Below are positions 1-5,437 of a DNA stretch of 16,478 bases, one piece after another; position 1 is the first letter of the stretch, and every line of letters begins with the position of its first letter. Origin of the DNA: Ochromonadaceae sp. CCMP2298 (Eukaryota; Sar; Synurophyceae; Ochromonadales; Ochromonadaceae); assembly GCA_026770595.1 (NCBI GenBank), contig MU634071.1, positions 1-16,478 on the forward strand, read 5' to 3'. The notes under the pieces were generated by a model that worked only from the letters and a program-made list of their open reading frames with translations, had not been told where the DNA came from and ran no database searches. The position numbers were made by a program, and so were the translations under genes.

Positions 1-268
1 GTGCACGCCGCCAAGTGCACTCACATCCGTAACACCAGTACACCCTCTAAGATCCAGAGTGTGCACTCCTCCGAGAGCACTCACATCAGTAATACTAGTA
101 CAGCAACAAAGATCTAGAGTGTGCACGCCTCCGAGAGCGCTCACATCAGTAACACTAGTACAGCCATTAAGATACATAGTGTGAACACCTCCGAGACCAC
201 CCACATCAGTGATACTCAAACATTGACGAAGGTTCAAAGTATGGACGCCTGCCAGGGCATTCACACTT
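1..268 (-). repeat. 60-bp coding tandem repeat (LRR units)
   Basis: The first four 60-base blocks (1-60, 61-120, 121-180, 181-240) align without gaps, and a fifth block from 241 aligns for about 28 bases. The period is exactly 20 codons, so unit gain or loss keeps the LRR frame. Blocks 61-120 and 121-180 differ at 9 of 60 positions. Blocks further into the gene (lower coordinates) are closer to consensus than the 5'-most ones, which is common where internal units turn over and end units decay. The array continues off the window. Confidence 0.93.
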
Positions 269-570
269 AATCTCGATGTCCGCATTGTGGCGCTCAAACG
301 GGAGCCCAGATACGCAACGAGGTCGAAGTCTCCTGTCGCCTCGAAGCAGAGCGGCACAGAATGGCGCATGGCACAAAACCTCTCATACGTAGCATCATGC
401 AGGTTGAATTTCCACCTGCCCAGGTCGTAACGCAGCCCGAGCAACTTGCGGGAGCACGTCGCCAAGTTAAAGAGCTCTCTGTTGGCCAGAAACGGAGCAA
501 CTGCCAAAGCAAAGGGGCCCCAGCTGCCCAGAAACGCTGCCCAGTCGAGGGGTGGGTCGGGCTGCGCCAT
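1..570 (-). CDS. F-box/leucine-rich-repeat protein, 5' part, truncated by window edge
   Basis: An open frame runs from an ATG at 570-568 off the left edge without a stop, giving 190 residues. An in-frame TGA 18 codons upstream supports this start. Residues about 10-60 are hydrophobic and basic, with an F-box-like stretch (FLANRELFNLATCSRKLLGL). Residues 111-190 are four 20-residue leucine-rich repeats of the form TLDLxxCTxVTDVSALGGVH, preceded by a decayed unit at 91-110. Such 20-residue repeats form LRR solenoids, and F-box/LRR proteins typically choose substrates for SCF ubiquitin ligases. The LRR call is secure. The F-box call is tentative, because only part of the motif is visible. The C-terminus and repeat number are unknown. 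The gene is transcribed away from Psf3, and the two share the 571-1062 upstream region. No intron is seen in this part. Confidence 0.8.
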   Translation of the reverse strand, partial: MAQPDPPLDWAAFLGSWGPFALAVAPFLANRELFNLATCSRKLLGLRYDLGRWKFNLHDATYERFCAMRHSVPLCFEATGDFDLVAYLGSRLSATMRTSRLSVNALAGVHTLNLRQCLSITDVGGLGGVHTMYLNGCTSVTDVSALGGVHTLDLCCCTSITDVSALGGVHTLDLRGCTGVTDVSALGGVH

Positions 571-1062
571 CGTCTGCTGGAGAGCCGCTCAGGAACCGGT
601 GCGATCGAAGTCTCACGCCTTGAATTTCGATGGCCTTGACAACGTGACTGCGCCTCCGATGACGGAAACAAGGACACTGCTTCGAATCTGGCCAGACGCG
701 ATCACATCTGGTGAACTCCACAGCGCTCTTTCCTCCTCCTCCAAAAATCAGCAATTGGCTTATCAACAACAAGAATTCGTTTTTTCTTGTTTTTTTGGAT
801 TGGCGCTCATGAAATGTAAAGATCACATAAAATGTGTTAATTGCATAGAAACAGAGGTCCTCTCTGGTGGCGTAACGGATCGAATTTTGAAGTGATGACA
901 AAGCTGGAAAGGGGGAAGTGTTTGAACAGTTGAACTGTTCCTTGGACAGACAAGTCTAGTTCTCTCACAATTCCGGCGCAGAGGGTGCTGCTGTAGGACC
1001 GACATCAGGCGACAGATATCCCAGCGAGTGTGCCTAAAGTTGTTCAGACGTCAGACGAAGGC
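571..1062. promoter_or_regulatory. Shared divergent upstream region of the F-box/LRR gene and Psf3
   Basis: This 492-bp stretch separates the two divergent starts. I see no convincing gene in it. Frames that cross it are mutually overlapping shadows with no recognisable domain. It contains a T-rich run at about 779-798 and a perfect short palindrome at 924-940. No TATA box can be assigned with confidence. Confidence 0.45.
924..940. promoter_or_regulatory. 17-bp perfect palindrome upstream of Psf3
   Basis: Eight-base arms GAACAGTT and AACTGTTC flank a single central G. It lies about 125 bp upstream of the Psf3 ATG in non-coding DNA. The shape fits a site for a dimeric DNA-binding protein, but no factor can be named from the sequence. 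Confidence 0.35.
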
Positions 1063-1911
1063 ATGTCGTACCTAGACATTGATACCATTCTGAGTGAGGA
1101 GGAGAGGATTCCGGCGACCTTCATTGTGGAAGCGCCTGGGCTAGGACACTTAGATAATTCTATAGACAGTGAAGACCTGCCGGAGCAATCGCGCATAGAG
1201 ATGCCCTTGTGGTTGGCGATGGCTTTCGCTAAGCGAGGAATGGTCACTCTCGAGCTGCCGAAGCACTTCGAGAAAAAGATGCGCGAAGAAATCCTAGCTG
1301 GAGCGCAGAACATCGACCTGAGAGAGTTTTCGTTCTACTTCTTCGAGGTGGGCTCTACCCTAGCCGTGGAGATGAAGAACGAAGATCTGCGGCAGAGCCT
1401 GCAAATAGCCTTCGCGGGGGAGAGGTTCCGCTCGCTGATGACGAACTCTCTGTCCAGGTGGGTGTGCGTTATTCGATCATCTTTCGTCTATTTAGGACCT
1501 ATGCGCTTACTCAACGTTTCCTCCTTCCCCTCAGCTGGAACGACGACTTGACGGAGTTCGCGCAGAACCTCACTGCGGCCGAAGCGCACATCCTGAAGGA
1601 GGGTGAGTGTCTCCCAGTCTCCGCCATGCTGCCCCCTGCTGCCCCCTGCTGCCCCCTGCTGCCCCCTGTTGCCCACTGCTGCCCACTGCTGCCCACTGCT
1701 GCCCACTGCTGCCCACTGCTGCCTCCTGCCCTCTGCTGCCTATATCGCGAACCTAACTCCCACCCCCCCATTGCTCCCTTGTACAGGACTAGCGTCTTCC
1801 AAGGACCTGCATGAGTGGCGAATCATGCGCTCGTCTCTGCTGAAGAGGTCCTCTATACTGGGCAGGAGAGCGCTGGACAGCGGCGGCCAGCCAGCCAGCA
1901 AAAAGCACTAA
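1063..1911 (+). CDS. PSF3: GINS complex subunit Psf3 (DNA replication)
   Basis: Three exons (1063-1457, 1535-1602, 1787-1911) give 195 residues, close to the usual Psf3 length. Psf3 is one of four GINS subunits. With Cdc45 and MCM2-7 it forms the CMG helicase that unwinds DNA at nuclear replication forks. The N-terminus MSYLDIDTILSEEERIP, followed by a PGLGHLD stretch, matches the Psf3 opening (YxDIDDILxEEExxP). The acidic region with MPLWLAMAFAKRGMV is the typical helical core, and the C-terminal KDLHEWRI fits the family. The ATG at 1063 is preferred, because extending the frame to 1030 would need a GTG start. Introns are 1458-1534 (77 nt, phase 2) and 1603-1786 (184 nt, phase 1), with donors GTGGGT and GTGAGT. 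The second intron holds a 10-bp minisatellite. The stop lies 79 bp from the convergent CFAP210 stop. Confidence 0.9.
1631..1740. repeat. 10-bp minisatellite in Psf3 intron 2
   Basis: Nine consecutive 10-base units fill 1631-1720: four of the type GCCCCCTGCT (the fourth ends TGTT) followed by five of GCCCACTGCT. Decayed copies run to 1740. The array lies wholly inside the 184-nt second intron of Psf3, ending about 46 nt before the acceptor AG at 1785-1786. On the sense strand it is pyrimidine-rich. Apparent proline/cysteine- or glycine/glutamine-rich ORFs here come from the repeat and are not genes. Confidence 0.93.
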
Positions 1912-1990
1912 ACTTTGGAAAACCCCCCTACAATACTGTACTAATATCTACCTTTTTAAGCTCTTAACTGACAAGTGTAAAAGTGCAAGC

Positions 1991-3501
1991 TTAGTCCTTG
2001 TCCGCGTCCTTGCGGCCGTTCAGAGGAATAGTCCTGGCGGGCAGCAAGGGCGGGGCCGAGAACTCCAGAGCGCGCAGCAGCGTGTACACGGGCTTGCCCA
2101 TCTTGATGTTGCGCTCTATCTCCGCCCTGCATATCTCCACAAAGCGGCCCTCGTCTCCGGTGTCGATAGTCTGCAGGAACCGTGTCTGCTCCACCTCGCG
2201 CAGCTTGTCTTCCTGCTTCTTGCGATTCACCGCCTCGCCGTCAGTCTTCTGCATCGACTTGATGCGGATGGTCTCCACGCGCGCCGCCACAGCCTTGTCC
2301 TTCGCGGCCTGGATGCCGTCCTCGTTCTCCTTCCTCCACTTCTCCACAAGGCGGTCGTCCTCGATCCTCATCGCAGCTGCCTCCTTCTGCTTCTTCACCA
2401 CCTGCGCCGTCCTGCTCGCGACGGTGTTTTCGTAATCCGCTGCCAGCATCGCAGTCTTCGCAGCCATCCGCTGGTCCTCCTTGTCCTTCATGTCCTGCAC
2501 CTGCTTCTCCAAAATAGCAGCTGCATGCCCTGTCTTATGGGCCAGCTGCTCCACGGCAGCGTCAATCAGCTTCTGCCGAGTGAGCTGACTTCTCTCGAAC
2601 CGCTCCCTCTCCAACCTCTTCAATGCAATCTTCCGCCCCTCGATGCCCTCCACCTGCGCCTCCCTCGCCATCTCCTCCAAACGCTCCTCTTCGATGCGTT
2701 TATTGCGGATATCCTTCAGATCTGCGTTGGCCTTGAGCATGCGCATGTTGTTCGCAGAGGCGACCTTCTTCCTCTCCTCGAACACCTGCAGCTCCGTCTC
2801 CAACTCAGTCTGCGCCTTGTCCCGAGATTTTATGCCATCGCTCAATTCCTTCTCTACAATCTCTGCCTTGCGCCTCCGCACATCGTCAAGCTGCGCAAAT
2901 CGGGAGATCTTAATCGCATCCACGGTCTGCTTGGTTTTCTCCAGCTTCCCCTTCTCTATGGCCTCCAGGCGCGCCACCTCCTTCAGAATGTGCTCGTGGA
3001 AGACCACGTCCTTCACCTTGTCGTCCTCCTTCACCTTTCGCTTGAAATCAGCCTGCTCGAATCTGGTTCCGATCACGTCCGCATACAGCTTTTGGCTCTT
3101 GAACTGCTTCATCTTGTCCGTCTGCGCGTAGATCAGATCGTTGGCTTTGCGGATCGCCTCCAGTCGCGCATTACGCCGAATCTCCGCTTCCTACAAAAGC
3201 GGGGGGAAGTAAAAGAGAAGTTTAGAGCCTGCCTAATGAACGGCAACTCGAAATTGGTACCAGGGATACGCACCTCTCGATCGACTTCTTGTCTCTTTGC
3301 CTCGGCGTCGCCCTCCCTGTCCTTCATGAAGGACTCCTTCTTCAACCTCAACGCCTCGAGGGTGTTGGGCCAGTGCTTAAGTCTTTCTTCCGACTTCGCT
3401 TTAAGTTCCTTCTTTCTCTCGACTCGGCTGTGATCTTCCTGCAGGGGAGCGATCGACTGTTTAATTCTGGCCAGCTCGGCCCTTGTCATGACGACCTGCA
3501 T
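1991..3501 (-). CDS. CFAP210: CFAP210 (CCDC173) ciliary microtubule inner protein, TPH-domain coiled coil
   Basis: Two exons (3501-3274 and 3190-1991) joined across an 83-nt phase-0 intron give 475 residues. The protein is almost entirely charged coiled coil of the trichohyalin-plectin-homology type. The N-terminus (VVMTRAELARIKQSI), the KHWPNTLEALRLKKE stretch and the post-intron block (RLEAIRKANDLIYAQTDKMK, then QFKSQKLYADVIGTR) match the start of CFAP210/CCDC173, including the junction across the intron. CFAP210 lies inside axonemal doublet microtubules as a filamentous inner protein. The start at 3501 is the first ATG after an in-frame TGA; the Met at residue 5 is an alternative. It is convergent with Psf3 and divergent from the gene at 3943. 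CFAP45 or MNS1 are less likely alternatives, since all share the TPH fold. The presence of the gene implies a motile flagellum. Confidence 0.85.
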
Positions 3502-3942
3502 CTTGGGCGAAACCTGATGGATTCACAGACGCTCGTGCTCTAAGTTGAAGCAGAGAGATAAGCGTGCCCGCGTTACACGTGATAATGACCGTCGTAAATG
3601 GCGGAGAGCTGAATTCCTGTGTGGAGGGGTGAAGAACTAAACACCATCAAGCATGTTTGCCCCTTTTGATGCCTGCTTCGCCAAAGCAAAAGCCGTTTCT
3701 TGAAGCCAGATTGTTTCTAAGAAAATGACGTCAATAATATTATGTTTTACTATATTATGCGCCTATTGATCCAACGTGCCGTTTCATTTGTTGTCCCCTG
3801 CCAGTTTCAAGGAGAGGAGAGATCTGTCTCCCCTCCCTTCATCAGTTCATCAAGGTGCTCTCTCCAGTATCACAAGCACTCTCACAGGATCCCTCTCAGC
3901 CTTGGAATAGATTAATCTCAGTTATAAGAAAAGCAGCAGCAG
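3502..3942. promoter_or_regulatory. Divergent promoter region between CFAP210 and the 3943 gene
   Basis: This 441-bp region separates two genes read outward and must hold both promoters. It contains a perfect CRE octamer (TGACGTCA, 3726-3733) next to the A/T palindrome ATAATATTAT (3734-3743), and a CACGTG hexamer at 3576-3581. I looked for an RFX-type X-box, expected for ciliary genes in many lineages, and found no clear match. No coding frame is convincing. Confidence 0.45.
3726..3733. promoter_or_regulatory. CRE-like palindrome TGACGTCA
   Basis: A perfect bZIP/CRE octamer lies 210 bp upstream of the plus-strand ATG at 3943 and 225 bp upstream of the CFAP210 ATG, near the middle of the shared region. 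Eight-base sites occur by chance, so function is only inferred from position. Confidence 0.35.
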
Positions 3943-4608
3943 ATGGCGTTCTTTGGATTGACGGCGCTGGGTCCACAGAACACGTTTGAGACTCTCTCGA
4001 CGAACTTCCGCTACATTCAGGTTTTCGACGAGGATGATTTCAAGGAGGCATGGATAAAGGCGATCGGAAAGGACATCCATCATTGCAACAGCTCCAGACT
4101 TGCTGACATTACAAGGGCTCTCTTCCAGGGCCCCGTCCCACTCAACGAGCAAGGCCCTATTCAGGAAGCCTTTGAGAATGGTATATGCGAAGTTCCCGAC
4201 ACCATCAGCTTAGACTCGTTCATGAAGACAATGATTGGTCTAAGGACCGAGGCAGAGGAAGATGTTAAGAGGATGGAGGGGAAGCCAAAGCCAACTTGCG
4301 AGTTCAACTCCAGTAGCGAACTTTCCAAGGCTCTGAAGAAGAACGCGGCAATGAAGAAGGAGGTGCAGACAAAACTGACTGCGCCGCTGACAGCCACACA
4401 GGAGGTATGCATCTGCACTGTATGACGCTTTATCGTAGTTTTTCCTAACGTTATCTTTGCCTGCGTACTTTCGTCCGTCCTTATCACCCTTATCCCCCAC
4501 CAGTACGGCTGGCAGAAGCAGGACCTGGTGCCTCCTGTCGCTGGGAGAGGAGGCAGCGACATAACAAAATTCGCATCAGAGCTCATAAAGAATGGAATTT
4601 ACTACTAG
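3943..4608 (+). CDS. Small protein, possible axonemal microtubule inner protein
   Basis: Two exons (3943-4404 and 4504-4608) joined across a 99-nt phase-0 intron (donor GTATGC, acceptor CCAG) encode 188 residues. The start MAFFGLTALGPQNTF and the TATQEYGW motif formed across the splice junction recall small vertebrate sperm and ciliary microtubule inner proteins such as SPMIP11/TEX49, which bind tubulin inside the doublet lumen. This comparison is from memory and is uncertain. No transmembrane segment, signal peptide or catalytic motif is visible. The middle is mixed helical and acidic (VFDEDDFKEAW; TEAEEDVKRMEGK). Head-to-head placement with CFAP210 supports a flagellar role by co-expression. 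The intron is needed to reach the YGW motif; reading through it would give a 160-residue product ending CICTV instead. If not ciliary, the gene is simply unrecognised. Confidence 0.72.
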
Positions 4609-4817
4609 ATGCATAGTGCGATCCGACGGTCCCGATGCGAAGGAAGTTGTGGTGTAAATTTTAAACTCGCACAATGCCCCTGGCGGACTTCGTACTACAT
4701 ATGTCTTCGGCACCAGCTCCCAGCGCCTAACCCCCAGGCTCAGCGGTGGATATTCAACATTGCAGATATAGGTAAGGGCATCCGCAGGACTGTTCAGCAG
4801 CTCGGTGCTTGTGTTGT

Positions 4818-4898
4818 CGTCCAGAAACTCTTGCACATAGATCAGTGTCACTGAATGTTGTCTTAGAAGTGTCTTCATTCGTCTAGAAACTCTTGCAC
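4818..4898. repeat. 19-bp direct repeat pair
   Basis: The sequence CGTCCAGAAACTCTTGCAC at 4818-4836 recurs as CGTCTAGAAACTCTTGCAC at 4880-4898, with one mismatch and 62 bp between starts. It lies in non-coding DNA downstream of the 3943 gene. Function is unknown; it may be a local duplication. Confidence 0.6.
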
Positions 4899-5015
4899 TT
4901 CACAGGATTGTTAAGGTTAAATTATGTGCGCGTAGTAAATTTTAGCACTTGCCGTGCTTCTGCTTCGCCTCTCTCTCTACACAACTGGGCGATCGCCGCT
5001 GAGAGCTAGCTACAC

Positions 5016-5021
5016 AATAAA
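5016..5021 (+). terminator. Candidate polyadenylation signal AATAAA
   Basis: The hexamer AATAAA lies 408 nt downstream of the stop of the gene at 3943, in otherwise non-coding DNA. It is the only canonical plus-strand hexamer I noticed in this intergenic region. The long 3' UTR it implies makes the assignment weak. Confidence 0.25.
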
Positions 5022-5040
5022 TCTTTACTGCGAAGAATAG

Positions 5041-5184
5041 CCCGTAATGAGAGCACGTTGTCATAGGGGAATTCCCTCCCGTACAGTACATGTTTTTGCA
5101 TATGTACATTACGGCCCGTAACGTACATACCTTGCGACATATGTACTGAACAGCGGGGAATTGACCCTAATTGTACGTAACGGG
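5041..5184. mobile_element. Foldback / MITE-like imperfect inverted repeat
   Basis: The two halves of this 144-bp segment are imperfect reverse complements around position 5115. Inner arms 5101-5114 and 5116-5129 pair at 13 of 14 positions. Further out, GTACAGTACATG (5081-5092) pairs with CATATGTACTGAAC (5138-5151), AATTCCC (5070-5076) with GGGAATT (5156-5162), and terminal CCCGTAA (5041) with GTAACGGG (5177-5184). Small indels separate the blocks. It has no coding capacity, sits between genes and shows no clear target-site duplication. A decayed MITE fits best; a long hairpin transcript or a regulatory cruciform is possible. Confidence 0.62.
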
Positions 5185-5282
5185 CGTAATTGTCAGGTTA
5201 TGCCGCAGGGCAACTATCTGCCCTCTCTCACATTTCCAGGATTTGCTGAAGGCTCCCTTAGCTCTCGTACTCGTAAGGTACC

Positions 5283-5406
5283 GCTCTACCGCTCTACCGC
5301 TCCACAAGAGGTAGCGAGAGGGTCATTTCTGACCACCCTGGTTGGGCCCCCGGTCAGCCTGCAGCTCTCCAGCTCTACCGCTCTACCGCTCCACAGAGGC
5401 AGCGAG
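5283..5406. repeat. 36-bp imperfect direct repeat in the S9 peptidase 5' region
   Basis: Copy 1 (5283-5318) and copy 2 (5372-5406) differ by one indel and one substitution. Each begins with GCTCTACC repeated in tandem, then GCTCCACA, and ends AGCGAG. Copies start 89 bp apart, and copy 2 ends 31 bp before the peptidase ATG. It may be a small duplication or a repeated promoter or 5' UTR element. Confidence 0.8.
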
Positions 5407-5437
5407 CAGTGGACAGCAGACAAATAGAGAGCGCAAG

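Larger units (their letters stand above)
4609..5437. other. Non-coding region between the 3943 gene and the S9 peptidase
   Basis: This 829-bp stretch holds no gene I can support. It contains a candidate poly(A) signal AATAAA at 5016-5021, a 19-bp direct repeat with one mismatch (4818-4836 and 4880-4898), the foldback element at about 5041-5184, and a 36-bp direct repeat (5283-5318 and 5372-5406) just before the peptidase start. A 100-codon minus-strand frame at 4576-4878 overlaps the end of the neighbouring gene and shows no known domain. Confidence 0.6.

Noticed and set aside
1-268. The 60-bp repeat array considered as a CRISPR or satellite
   Set aside because: There are no unique spacers between units, and the minus strand reads as in-frame LRR units joined to a coding N-terminus.
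1030-1062. Upstream extension of Psf3 to position 1030
   Set aside because: It would need a GTG start, and the extra 11 residues add nothing seen in the family. The ATG at 1063 gives the standard Psf3 opening.
1458-1911. Pro/Cys-rich plus-strand and Gly/Gln-rich minus-strand frames over the 10-bp minisatellite
   Set aside because: A 10-bp period keeps frames open by chance. Splicing at 1534/1535, 1602/1603 and 1786/1787 restores a clean Psf3 C-terminus.
2525-3433. A 302-codon plus-strand frame rich in Leu and Pro
   Set aside because: It is the antisense shadow of the CFAP210 exons. The Leu/Leu-His pattern is what Lys/Glu coiled-coil codons give on the other strand, and the minus-strand reading matches a known family across an intron.
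3502-3942. RFX X-box in the ciliary divergent promoter
   Set aside because: No match to the two-half-site consensus was found by eye on either strand.
4576-4878. A 100-codon minus-strand frame downstream of the 3943 gene
   Set aside because: It overlaps the last exon of the neighbour in antisense, has no recognisable domain and is within the length expected by chance. A genuine antisense or small gene cannot be excluded without RNA data.
4988-4997. GGCGATCGCC palindrome, resembling cyanobacterial HIP1
   Set aside because: Another copy lies in the serine acetyltransferase gene near 15453, but two copies in 16 kb of intron-bearing eukaryotic DNA are explained by chance, not by a cyanobacterial origin.
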